NCBI GenBank assembly: GCA_045629925.1
Contig: JAZQSD010000098.1
Location: forward strand, 1-22,181
Direction: 5' to 3'
Source: Brotonthovivens sp045629925
GTDB lineage: Bacteria; Bacillota; Clostridia; Lachnospirales; Lachnospiraceae
Length of the DNA stretch: 22,181 nt
This document shows, piece after piece, positions 1 through 6,263 of the stretch (position 1 is the stretch's first letter; each line of letters opens with the position of its first letter). Both the position numbers and the translations under genes were made by a program. The notes under the pieces were generated by a model, which was not told the origin of the DNA, did not search any database, and saw nothing but the letters and a program-made list of their open reading frames with translations.

Positions 1-560
1 CATTTTTTGTTAAACAGCTGTGCCAATCTAGACTCCTGAATCAGTGGAAGCACTGGAATATTTTTCTCCATGGCATAGGCAAACTCCACCTTAAGAGCTT
101 TGTTATCCGTTGTCAAAAAACGAGTTGTCACAGGAATCACACACAACTGCATCTGTGACAAGTTGTCCAAAAAACTTTCATCACAAGCCTGTGCAGGATT
201 TGCATCGTACCAAATAGCACAATTCTGTCGTTCTAAAATATCCTCAGAAATTTTATTGATATATTTGTTCAGATCCTTTGGATGACAGCAAAAATATATG
301 TTCTGCTTGTCTCTTGGAGAGGAATTCCCTCTTGTCTTATAGGCAAATCTGTTGCCTTGACTGTTGATTGCTGTATTTCCATCTATTGACACAGTTTCTC
401 CATCTGCTGCCACGGTATCTTCATCTCTTGACAACGTATCCTTATCTACCGCCACGATGCTCTCATCTTCTTCTGCAATATCAGCTTTTCTCACCACTGA
501 GATATCCTCAGTTACAGCTGACTCTTTTTTTCCTTTTTTAAAAAAACTTCCAAATCCCAT
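1..560 (-). CDS. TIR-like domain protein, N-terminal part (runs off left edge)
   Basis: The ATG at 560 is preceded by GAGGTG at a 6-7 base spacing, and the frame stays open to the window edge (186 complete residues visible). Residues 1-85 are a charged, low-complexity leader (MGFGSFFKKGKKE start) holding four 7-residue repeats. From residue about 87 the fold looks like a TIR domain: a hydrophobic first strand (NIYFCCH), a helix (residues 96-111), a CAIWYD strand and turn (114-119), the hydrophobic strand LCVIPVTTRF (139-148), and a helix with KVEFAYAMEKN (157-167) followed by IPVLPLI. Glu159 lies where TIR NADases carry the catalytic Glu, but that is inference. Lachnospiraceae encode many proteins opening in this style, with C-terminal parts that differ, and here that part is outside the window. 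The gene lies 80 bases after spoVAC on the same strand, behind a hairpin. A defence, signalling or NAD-cleaving role is possible but unproven. Confidence 0.6.
   Translation of the reverse strand, partial: MGFGSFFKKGKKESAVTEDISVVRKADIAEEDESIVAVDKDTLSRDEDTVAADGETVSIDGNTAINSQGNRFAYKTRGNSSPRDKQNIYFCCHPKDLNKYINKISEDILERQNCAIWYDANPAQACDESFLDNLSQMQLCVIPVTTRFLTTDNKALKVEFAYAMEKNIPVLPLIQESRLAQLFNKK
366..449 (-). repeat. Four 21-base tandem repeats inside the TIR-like gene
   Basis: Residues 38-65 of the TIR-like protein are four consecutive 7-residue units: VDKDTLS, RDEDTVA, ADGETVS and IDGNTAI. The pattern is x-D-x-[DEN]-T-x-x. The DNA shows the matching 21-base periodicity, so this is an in-frame tandem duplication within the acidic linker before the domain. 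Confidence 0.75.
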
Positions 561-623
561 AACACACCTCTGATCATTGTCCTTTTCATTCATTTTGAAA
601 CAACAGGGCCAGAAAAGCAAGCA

Positions 624-652
624 TTTTAAAAGGAGCGACATCACACCGCTCC
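624..652 (-). terminator. Terminator-like hairpin overlapping the spoVAC stop
   Basis: GGAGCG (632-637) pairs with CGCTCC (647-652) across a 9-base loop. On the minus strand the stem is followed by TTTTAAAA. The right arm and loop lie over the last codons of spoVAC. The T tract is short, so termination may be partial and read-through into the TIR-like gene is possible. Confidence 0.45.
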
Positions 653-1210
653 CGCTATTTTCAACAGCCAATATATGATTCCTAGAATCCAGCTTGTAAA
701 AATCCCATACAAGATTACCGGACCTGCAATCTGGAAAATACAGCAGCCAACCCCAAACACCTGACCTTCCGCTTTTTGCTCGATAGCAGAAGCCGCCACT
801 CCGTTGGCAAATCCGGTGATAGGAACCAAAGCACCTGCGCCGCCAAACTGAGCCAGTGACGGATAAATATTAAACCCAGTCAGGATTACACTGATCAAGA
901 TCAGAATCAAACTGGTCCATGTGCTTGCTGTTTTTTGATCCATCTCATGATTCAGAAGAAAATTCATGATAATCTGCCCGATGAGACAGATACATCCCCC
1001 CACCAAAAATGCCTTGAACATATTTAAAGGCAGGCTGTAAGTAGGAGTCACCGACTTAACGTAGGCATTATAGATTTCTTTTCTTTTAATCTCATTTGGC
1101 TCTGTCTCAATATCAAAAGATTGGCTCTCATCTATACTGCTTTTATTCAGCTTATTATTTCCTGCGTTCTCCACTCGAACATTACTTTTTTTCTTTTTCT
1201 TATTGCTCAT
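641..1210 (-). CDS. spoVAC: Stage V sporulation protein AC (SpoVAC)
   Basis: The 189-residue membrane protein matches SpoVAC across its length. It has a Lys-rich cytoplasmic N-terminus (MSNKKKKK), then a helix containing FLVGGCICLIGQ (about residues 69-80), a loop and helix with LTGFNIYPSLAQFGGAGALVPITGFANG, the conserved AxxxKxEGxxxGVG segment, and hydrophobic C-terminal helices. In Bacillus SpoVAC is an inner forespore membrane component of the Ca-dipicolinate channel and behaves as a mechanosensitive channel. It follows spoVAB by 63 bases on the same strand. The ribosome binding site is weak (AAAGG, about 13 bases upstream). In Bacillus the next genes are spoVAD and spoVAE; here the next gene is the TIR-like one. 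Confidence 0.93.
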   Translation of the reverse strand: MSNKKKKKSNVRVENAGNNKLNKSSIDESQSFDIETEPNEIKRKEIYNAYVKSVTPTYSLPLNMFKAFLVGGCICLIGQIIMNFLLNHEMDQKTASTWTSLILILISVILTGFNIYPSLAQFGGAGALVPITGFANGVAASAIEQKAEGQVFGVGCCIFQIAGPVILYGIFTSWILGIIYWLLKIAGAV

Positions 1211-1273
1211 CTATATCTTGAAACCTTTCATGAAACTTTGGCGGCTATCTTTTATTTAGCCCGTGGGAAAAAT

Positions 1274-1705
1274 CTAAATCTGATATTTTAATCGCAGGAA
1301 ATAATACAGACCCCCAACTAATTTCCCTACTGCAAAACAAGTCATGGCAATTCGTATTCCGTACTTTGCTCCAATCCTCCGATAAAGAACCGGCCAGATC
1401 TGTATCACTTCCGCCAGCGCCGCCGACAGACATCCTGCAAATATCCCTGCAAACACACCTGCAAATACAAGGAACCAACTGCCAAGAATACGCAAGTCCA
1501 ACTCTAGGATTACCAAAAAGCATCCCAAGGAAGCCCCTGCGATCAGGAAATTCTCATACAGCAAAATATGTCTTGCCGTTGTGCTTTTTCCTACAATCCT
1601 CGGAATGACCCCCAGACCAGTGATCAGGGCAATCACCCCTGTTGCAACGCCACCTCCATAGATCAGTCCCAAAACACATGCAAGCACATCTCTAATCAAC
1701 GTCAA
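1274..1705 (-). CDS. spoVAB: Stage V sporulation protein AB (SpoVAB)
   Basis: This is a hydrophobic protein with about four membrane helices: VLACVLGLIYGGGVATGVIALITGLG near the N-terminus, a segment around ENFLIAGASLGCFLVIL, a Gly/Ala-rich helix GVFAGIFAGCLSAALAEVI, and a C-terminal helix. Length, composition and the conserved order after spoVAA identify SpoVAB. I chose the TTG at 1705 as start because GGGAGGG lies 7-8 bases upstream and gives 143 residues, close to the roughly 141 of the Bacillus protein. A longer open frame reaches 1753, but its extra residues overlap spoVAA and do not resemble the family. The gene overlaps the spoVAA end by 14 bases, suggesting translational coupling. Its role in the spore inner membrane is not defined biochemically. 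Confidence 0.88.
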   Translation of the reverse strand: MTLIRDVLACVLGLIYGGGVATGVIALITGLGVIPRIVGKSTTARHILLYENFLIAGASLGCFLVILELDLRILGSWFLVFAGVFAGIFAGCLSAALAEVIQIWPVLYRRIGAKYGIRIAMTCFAVGKLVGGLYYFLRLKYQI

Positions 1706-2336
1706 TGGTTTTTCCCTCCCGGCCTTTCGTCTCAATACAGGCAGAATCCACATCCTTCTCGTATTTGTTCATTGCAACCTGCACCGGTGTCGGATCATCA
1801 TCAAACTTCTTTCTGCCAATATGGTTGTAAAAAGTTATCACCCCGATTGGCAACCCTACGCAAAAACTGATGTCCAGCAAAGTGATACTTGTGGGTGCAA
1901 GACCAGTCACCCGTTCGTACACAAAATCCAGCATCAGTGTCAGCGACACTTCTTTGCAAAAAGTCACAATCATAAAAGCTGCGCCAAAAAATACAATAAA
2001 ACAAATGATAGCCGTCTTTAAAAACTGCACCGCCATCTTCTCTTCCCTGGCAACATAATGAACGATAAAATCCGCCTCTCCCAAGGATTGTACTTCCACA
2101 TTCGGATATTCCTGCTGGATCATCTGGATTACTTTCAGCACGGAAAAGGTCTGATACTGTTTCTTTTTTGCATTTTGTGACCCGTCAAACTTAAACAGAC
2201 GCATTTGACTCACCCGAGCTTTCACAGTGCTGTTGCTACACTGGATTTTCCCCACATCTGCGATGGTCACCTCCGGCTTTCTCACCTGGGTACTCTGTTC
2301 AATTTTCAAATACAACGTCTCATTTACACGATTCAA
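1692..2336 (-). CDS. spoVAA: Stage V sporulation protein AA (SpoVAA)
   Basis: 214 residues, similar in length to the Bacillus SpoVAA (about 206). The N-terminal half is soluble: ETLYLKIEQSTQVRKPEVTIADVGKIQC, a typical SpoVAA opening, continuing through a conserved AxF/ExDFIVHY-like stretch (GEADFIVHY). A segment AIICFIVFFGAAFMIVTFCKEV and a second hydrophobic stretch, SFCVGLPIGVITFYNHIG, form the membrane part. The start is a TTG at 2336, three codons after the stop of the upstream hendecad gene, with AGGTG about 5 bases before it. The hendecad protein, SpoVAA, SpoVAB and SpoVAC are closely packed and probably share the sigma-G-like promoter at 2864-2892. Many clostridia lack spoVAA and spoVAB, so their presence is informative. 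Confidence 0.92.
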   Translation of the reverse strand: MNRVNETLYLKIEQSTQVRKPEVTIADVGKIQCSNSTVKARVSQMRLFKFDGSQNAKKKQYQTFSVLKVIQMIQQEYPNVEVQSLGEADFIVHYVAREEKMAVQFLKTAIICFIVFFGAAFMIVTFCKEVSLTLMLDFVYERVTGLAPTSITLLDISFCVGLPIGVITFYNHIGRKKFDDDPTPVQVAMNKYEKDVDSACIETKGREGKTIDVD

Positions 2337-2338
2337 AC

Positions 2339-2827
2339 TTACACCTGTTCTGAAGAGTTTTTGCCAAATTCATCCTTAAATTCCCGACCCAAAGTTTTGG
2401 CCGCATGTTTCCACTCATACCCTGTTGCAGCAGCAGCTTCCTTCATTTCGTGTCCAGTGGTTTCCATCGCTCGCTTAATCTGGCGACCAGTATTCATTGC
2501 CACATTCTTCATCTCTCGGCCAGTATTCTTTGCCGCATTCTTCATCTCTCGGCCAGTATTCTTTGCGGCGTTCTTCATCTCCCGACTAGAATTTCTCGCT
2601 GCATTTTTCATCTCTTCTCCGGTCTGTTCCACCGCGTTGGCCACTTCATTGATCACGTGTTTTCCCACGCGTTTCATTTTGTTTCCTGTGTTCTGCATTT
2701 GGTTCACCAATGTTCCCTTCCCGCTTGCTTCCATATTTTTCTCGCACATGCAATAATACAAAATGCCTCCTGTTGTGGCCGCTACAGCAACCATAAGGAG
2801 GCAGATTCGATACATCTTATATTTCAT
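2339..2827 (-). CDS. Membrane-anchored protein of ten 11-residue (LEA-like) repeats
   Basis: I do not recognise a named family. With the ATG at 2827 (AGGA about 10 bases upstream) the product has 162 residues. Residues 5-26 form a hydrophobic signal-anchor helix (ICLLMVAVAATTGGILYY). Residues 46-155 are ten contiguous 11-residue units with consensus N-T-G-R-E-M-K-N-A-A-K and no insertions. The regular 11-residue phase, the Lys/Glu/Ala content and the lack of Pro predict a long amphipathic helix or hendecad coiled coil, like group 3 LEA proteins or YtxH/DUF883-type proteins. A TTG at 2881 would add 18 residues but would initiate upstream of the promoter's expected start point. The gene sits between sigF and spoVAA and is the first gene after a sigma-G-type promoter, so forespore expression is likely. 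A role in membrane or protein protection is inference. Confidence 0.8.
   Translation of the reverse strand: MKYKMYRICLLMVAVAATTGGILYYCMCEKNMEASGKGTLVNQMQNTGNKMKRVGKHVINEVANAVEQTGEEMKNAARNSSREMKNAAKNTGREMKNAAKNTGREMKNVAMNTGRQIKRAMETTGHEMKEAAAATGYEWKHAAKTLGREFKDEFGKNSSEQV
2363..2692 (-). repeat. Ten 33-base (11-residue) tandem repeats
   Basis: The units are residues 46-56, 57-67, 68-78, 79-89, 90-100, 101-111, 112-122, 123-133, 134-144 and 145-155 of the hendecad protein. Units 90-100 and 101-111 are nearly identical at DNA level, which indicates recent unit duplication. Outer units have diverged (for example HVINEVANAVE and TLGREFKDEFG) but keep the phase. Confidence 0.85.
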
Positions 2828-2863
2828 ACCAATACACTTCCTTTTTCCTATGTTTTGTGGTAT

Positions 2864-2892
2864 TAGTATGAGACGTTTCAAAGAAACTATTC
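2864..2892 (-). promoter_or_regulatory. Sigma-G-type forespore promoter
   Basis: On the minus strand the -35 element is GAATA (2888-2892) and the -10 is CATACTA (2864-2870), separated by 17 bases. These match the Bacillus sigma-G consensus (G-H-A-T-R and C-A-T-N-H-T-A, 17-18 base spacer). Transcription would begin near 2857, about 30 bases before the ATG of the hendecad gene. The spoVA operon is a classic sigma-G target, which supports the assignment. Sigma-F could overlap in recognition. Confidence 0.65.
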
Positions 2893-2941
2893 ACTGTCTA
2901 TTTAATTTTCATCGCTGTTTTTTAGCTTGATTTTGACTTGT

Positions 2942-3029
2942 TTTACTTCATTCTGAATTATTTTCATGGTTTCGAATTATTTTGCTTCATTCTAAATTCT
3001 TTTCATGATTTCGAATTATCTTGCTTCGA
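2942..3029. repeat. 39-base imperfect tandem repeat (2.2 copies) between sigF and the hendecad gene
   Basis: Copy 1 is 2942-2980, copy 2 is 2981-3019, and a third copy begins at 3020. Copies differ at only about four positions. Each contains CTTCATTCT, TTTTCATG and the palindrome TTCGAA. The stretch is AT-rich, noncoding, and lies just after the sigF stop, so the transcript end or read-through could be affected. No conventional terminator is visible here. Confidence 0.8.
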
Positions 3030-3036
3030 CATTTTA

Positions 3037-3765
3037 TCAGTTCTTCATTTTTTCACGAAGTGCCTTGAGGATCTTTTTCTCCAAGCGGGACACCTGCACC
3101 TGGGTCATGTTCAAATGTTTGGCAACCACACTTTGTGTGCAATCATGAAAAAAACGCATTTGGATCAGTGTTTTTTCCTGTTGCGTTAAAATCTCCATAC
3201 ATTCTTCGATCAAAATACGGTTATCTACCTGTTCTTTCTCATCCACCGGGTCTGAGATTTTTTCTCCCAGGGTAACCTCCTTGCCTGTAATTCCCAACAG
3301 TGGCTTATTCAAAGATTCTATTTCCATTGGAGCATCCAGCGCCATAAGGATCTCTTCTTTTGAAAGTCCCGTCAACTCCGCCAGCTGGCTGATTGTAACT
3401 TCCTGTTCCTCCTGCTCCTTAAGCATCTGTCTTGCCCGCTGTATCTTCCAATAATTCTCTTTCACAGAGCGGCTGATCTTAATCACTCCATCATCCCGCA
3501 TAAAACGCCTGATTTCTCCGCTGATCATGGGCACTGCATATGTAGAAAAAGTTACATCATAATTAAGGTCAAATCGTTCAATGGCCTTAATCAATCCAAT
3601 ACTTCCAATCTGAAACAAATCTTCTTTCTCGTATCCACGGTTAGCAAATCTGTGGACGATGCTCCAGACAAGCCCCATGTTTTCTTTCACAAGACGCTCC
3701 CTGGCGCCGAGATTCCCCTGCTGCGCCTGCAGCAAAAGCATCCTTGTGTTCATTGAACCGCACAT
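3037..3765 (-). CDS. sigF: RNA polymerase sigma factor SigF (forespore)
   Basis: Sigma-70 family protein of about 242 residues, close in length and sequence to Bacillus sigma-F (SpoIIAC). Region 2 lies at residues 25-95 (LVKENMGLVWSIVHRFANRGYEKEDLFQIG and FDLNYDVTFSTYAVPMISGEIRRFMRDDG), region 3 follows, and region 4 carries the helix-turn-helix QSVVAKHLNMTQVQVSRLEKKIL (211-233). It directs early forespore transcription and is held inactive by SpoIIAB. The ATG at 3765 overlaps the spoIIAB stop as TGATG with AGGTG 8 bases upstream; a GTG at 3768 is an alternative start. Third gene of the spoIIA operon; in Bacillus the spoVA operon is the next neighbour downstream. Confidence 0.96.
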   Translation of the reverse strand: MCGSMNTRMLLLQAQQGNLGARERLVKENMGLVWSIVHRFANRGYEKEDLFQIGSIGLIKAIERFDLNYDVTFSTYAVPMISGEIRRFMRDDGVIKISRSVKENYWKIQRARQMLKEQEEQEVTISQLAELTGLSKEEILMALDAPMEIESLNKPLLGITGKEVTLGEKISDPVDEKEQVDNRILIEECMEILTQQEKTLIQMRFFHDCTQSVVAKHLNMTQVQVSRLEKKILKALREKMKN

Positions 3766-4310
3766 CACTGGTTCACCTGCCGTCCTACTAACACTCTGGA
3801 CATTACAACCCGGGTTCCTTTTCGCGGGCTGGAATACACTTGCACATCATCCATAAAAGCTTCCATGAAGGAAAATCCCATCCCGGAGCGCTCTAGCTCT
3901 GGTTTGGATGTGTACAAGGGCTCTCTGGCCCTTTCAACATCCGGAATTCCCACACCCTCATCGGTTATGCTGACAGTAAGCTGCTGCCCTTCTATGGTAG
4001 CATCCAGGAAAATCTTTCCCGGTTTTTGCTGATACCCATGGATAATACAGTTGGTCACTGCCTCCGACACAGCCGTTTTTATATCTGCTAACTCATCTAA
4101 TGTAGGATCCAGAAAACTGACAAATGCCGCCACCGCCATTCTTGCAAACCCTTCGTTTTCAGACCGGGAGTCAAACACAATCTGCATTTCATTAAAATAT
4201 ACTGATTCTGATTCCCAACTATTATTCTGCCCCCATCCTGGGCTCTCCTGTTCCCATCCATCACTTTTTTGTTCCCATCCATCCGATACATTCTTCCACA
4301 ACTTGCTCAT
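3765..4310 (-). CDS. spoIIAB: Anti-sigma-F factor / serine kinase SpoIIAB with a Trp-rich N-terminal extension
   Basis: GHKL-type kinase that binds sigma-F and phosphorylates SpoIIAA. The core (from about residue 42, MQIVFDSRSENEGFARMAV) aligns with the 146-residue Bacillus protein. The N box is SEAVTNCIIHGY (82-93, Glu83 and Asn87), the G1 box is DEGVGI (117-122), and the G2 box is RSGMGFSFME (141-150), followed by FMDDV. All nucleotide-binding motifs are intact. The unusual part is residues 1-41, including three 7-residue repeats SDGWEQK, SDGWEQE and SPGWGQN. The ATG at 4310 overlaps the spoIIAA stop as ATGA, the coupling expected for this operon, so I kept it. The ATG for Met42 has no obvious ribosome binding site. 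Confidence 0.94.
   Translation of the reverse strand: MSKLWKNVSDGWEQKSDGWEQESPGWGQNNSWESESVYFNEMQIVFDSRSENEGFARMAVAAFVSFLDPTLDELADIKTAVSEAVTNCIIHGYQQKPGKIFLDATIEGQQLTVSITDEGVGIPDVERAREPLYTSKPELERSGMGFSFMEAFMDDVQVYSSPRKGTRVVMSRVLVGRQVNQ
4224..4286 (-). repeat. Three 21-base tandem repeats at the start of spoIIAB
   Basis: The 21-base units encode SDGWEQK (residues 9-15), SDGWEQE (16-22) and SPGWGQN (23-29); a degenerate fourth (NSWESES) follows. Units 1 and 2 share GATGGATGGGAACA. An in-frame change in copy number would alter only the extension. Confidence 0.8.
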
Positions 4311-4621
4311 CTCCCATCTACCTCTACTAATTTATAAAGTCCCGCCATGGCAAAGATCTTTTTGACTCTCTCATTCACCAGGTTTATTACCTTCACTTTC
4401 CCTCCTGAAAAAGTCAGATTCCTGTATCTTCCCAAAATCACGCCAATTCCAGAACTGTCCATGAATTCGGTGTTCTCGAAATCAAAGATCACTGTCATAA
4501 CTCCATACATCTTTATCATAGAATCCACGTCCTCCTGTATGCCTTTTGCCACGTGATGGTCCAGCTCTGTGGGCACATGCACTGTTAGGCAAAAGCCTTT
4601 CAACTCATAATGGCAATCCAT
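4307..4621 (-). CDS. spoIIAA: Anti-sigma-F factor antagonist SpoIIAA
   Basis: STAS-domain protein of 104 residues (Bacillus SpoIIAA is about 117). The signature FMDSSGIGVILGRY is at residues 53-66; Ser57 is the counterpart of the phosphorylated Ser58. Upstream, GxELDHHVA (residues 18-25) matches the family TGELDHHTA motif. Unphosphorylated SpoIIAA binds SpoIIAB and frees sigma-F; SpoIIE phosphatase would reactivate it. The start at 4621 follows GGAGG at 7 bases. First gene of the spoIIAA-spoIIAB-sigF operon, with 4-base overlaps downstream. A sigma-H promoter is expected in the 50 bases upstream, but only a partial -10 (GAAGAATTT) is seen. Confidence 0.95.
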   Translation of the reverse strand: MDCHYELKGFCLTVHVPTELDHHVAKGIQEDVDSMIKMYGVMTVIFDFENTEFMDSSGIGVILGRYRNLTFSGGKVKVINLVNERVKKIFAMAGLYKLVEVDGR

Positions 4622-4665
4622 TTTTCCACCTCCTGTTTAATCCTCAGAAATTCTTCTCTTTTGCA

Positions 4666-4698
4666 ATAAAAAAGACGCCATATCTTCTATGACGTCTT
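4666..4698 (-). terminator. Rho-independent terminator after the TPR gene
   Basis: On the minus strand AAGACGTCAT (4698-4689) pairs with ATGGCGTCTT (4681-4672) over ten positions, including one G-U pair, with a 7-base loop and then a run of six T. The G-U would be a C-A mismatch in the plus-strand RNA, so the hairpin fits minus-strand transcription. It separates the valS-folC-TPR block from the spoIIA operon. Confidence 0.85.
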
Positions 4699-4706
4699 TC
4701 GTAATC

Positions 4707-6113
4707 TTAATTATTGAGACCATATGTCTCTGGCTGCAGCCTGATATAATCAATATAATCCTGCATGCTTTCATCTGTCTCGTCCAGCTCGTAACTGCTG
4801 TCGATACATTTCTGGAACCACTTGATGGCATTGTCACCATCTTTTAACTTGCGATAAGTATGAGCCAAGAAATACATTGCTTTTCCGTCTTTGTATCCTT
4901 CTTCTGAGCTCACTACATCTGACAAGTTTGAAAGAGCTATGGTGTAGTTTTCTTCATAATAAGCATCCACACCATCCTGGTATTTTTTGCCCAACAGCGC
5001 ATCCTGAACTTTGCTCAACAACAAGTCGTAGTCTGCTTGTCCATCCTCATCAAGGGCTTCTTTATCAATCCCCTGAAGCACTTCTACAACTGTTCTGTGC
5101 TCGTTTTTCGCATAATATACATATGCCTGCAGCAGCTCATCATAGGACTCTACCATGTTCGCCGCCGCCTCGCTGTCTGCCTGGGCTGTTGTCACCTGCT
5201 GTGTCAAGGTATCGATCTGTGTCTGAAGATCTTTGATATCCTGCTCTCTTGTGGACAGAGCCTCATTGGCTTTTACCACGGACATATTTGCTTCGTTCTG
5301 CGCATTCTGCTTGATGCTAGGCACGATCAGGAAACATACCACCGCAATACCGATTACTGCACCAACCAAAAGATTTACCACAGACATGACCATGGTGTTG
5401 TCGATGAATCGGCGTGGGCGAATGATAATATCATTTCCACTTTCATATGAGATGATCTCATCGTCCTCTTCTTTGAGTCGCTTGTTTTTACCGCTCAACT
5501 TTAACTGTTCGTTACATTCTCTCAGATAAGTCAATGTGCGAACATTGTTTACATCAATACGTCCGGCATTTCTCAATGCCTTTTTCGCCAGATCATAGCG
5601 ACCGTTTTTCATATACAAAAGAGCCAGCAACTGATGGCCTTTTACCAGTTTTGGATTTGTTGCAAGAACTTTCTTCAACTGGATAATAGCCAGGTCATCA
5701 TTGTTCTGCAAGCTGTAAGTCAGCGCCTGGTTAAATTTCTTGCTTGTCTGGTTCAGCTTGTCGATATGAGAACTGCTATTCTGCACTTTATTCAGATACT
5801 CTGTAGCAGGATTTTCCTCAGGAATCAGACTTTTGCTGAGCACCCACTGGCTTACCGCATCCACGGACTCACCCATCTCGTAGTAGATAAGGCCCAGAAG
5901 ATTTCTGGCGTCCATGTTCATCTTGCTCCACTTTAAACTCTTCTTGAGAGCTTCCACCGCTCCGCTAAGGTCGCGGACTTTCACACGTGCAAGGCCTTCG
6001 TTGTACCAGCGGTTGGAGACTGCCTGGATTTTTTTTACCATATGCACATCTGCTTCACAGTTTGGACAATAGTCGGAGCTGTCAAGCCATGCACCGCAAT
6101 AATAACAATACAT
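4707..6113 (-). CDS. Zinc-ribbon, TPR-containing membrane protein
   Basis: 468 residues, with no named family I can assign. Residues 1-20 are a zinc ribbon with Cys3, Cys6, Cys16 and Cys19. Residues about 35-205 are helical repeats of TPR type (for example AVEALKKSLKWSKMNMDARNLLGLIYYEMG and HQLLALLYMKNGRYDLAKKAL). A charged stretch (RLKEEDDEI) precedes one membrane helix at about 242-266 (VVNLLVGAVIGIAVVCFLIV), then a coiled coil (about 275-320, with REQDIKDLQTQIDTLTQQ), and further TPR-like units at about 380-450 (YEENYTIALSNL, AMYFLAHTYRKLKDGDNAIKWFQKC). The N-terminal half is therefore probably cytoplasmic and the C-terminal half extracytoplasmic. GGAGG is 6 bases before the ATG. Probably a scaffold; it is read with folC. 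Confidence 0.75.
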   Translation of the reverse strand: MYCYYCGAWLDSSDYCPNCEADVHMVKKIQAVSNRWYNEGLARVKVRDLSGAVEALKKSLKWSKMNMDARNLLGLIYYEMGESVDAVSQWVLSKSLIPEENPATEYLNKVQNSSSHIDKLNQTSKKFNQALTYSLQNNDDLAIIQLKKVLATNPKLVKGHQLLALLYMKNGRYDLAKKALRNAGRIDVNNVRTLTYLRECNEQLKLSGKNKRLKEEDDEIISYESGNDIIIRPRRFIDNTMVMSVVNLLVGAVIGIAVVCFLIVPSIKQNAQNEANMSVVKANEALSTREQDIKDLQTQIDTLTQQVTTAQADSEAAANMVESYDELLQAYVYYAKNEHRTVVEVLQGIDKEALDEDGQADYDLLLSKVQDALLGKKYQDGVDAYYEENYTIALSNLSDVVSSEEGYKDGKAMYFLAHTYRKLKDGDNAIKWFQKCIDSSYELDETDESMQDYIDYIRLQPETYGLNN

Positions 6114-6125
6114 ACTATGCCTCCA

Positions 6126-6263
6126 CTATCTTTTTGCTTCCTGCATCATCTGCTGCAAAACGTCCATCATATCTGTCATATCATGGCTGTAGATGGCATC
6201 TTCTGCATCTTCTATCTCCATGCTTGGTTTGAATTTTAAGATTTCTTCTTCAAAATTTATCAT
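6126..6263 (-). CDS. Small acidic protein (45 residues) between folC and the TPR gene
   Basis: The ATG at 6263 overlaps the folC stop (TAATG) and is preceded by GAGGGGG. The frame ends with TAG at 6126-6128, just 12 bases before the TPR gene start, and its end contributes to that gene's GGAGG site. The product starts MINFEEEILKFKPSMEIED, is acidic in the first half and Met-rich in the second (MTDMMDVLQQMMQEAKR), and probably forms a helix. It has no signal sequence or cysteines. I do not recognise it. Tight packing with overlapping stop/start on one side and a short gap on the other argues that it is a real gene. Confidence 0.7.
   Translation of the reverse strand: MINFEEEILKFKPSMEIEDAEDAIYSHDMTDMMDVLQQMMQEAKR

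Noticed and set aside
364..573. Plus-strand Ser-rich frame at the left edge
   Set aside because: It is the complement of the TIR-like gene's 21-base repeats; the minus strand has the ribosome binding site and domain.
2205..2866. Plus-strand frames opposite the hendecad gene
   Set aside because: They arise from the repeated antisense sequence; the minus strand has the promoter, ribosome binding site and operon context.
4622..4665. Sigma-H promoter for the spoIIA operon
   Set aside because: A -10-like GAAGAATTT is present, but no matching -35 (RnAGGAwWW) at the right spacing could be found.
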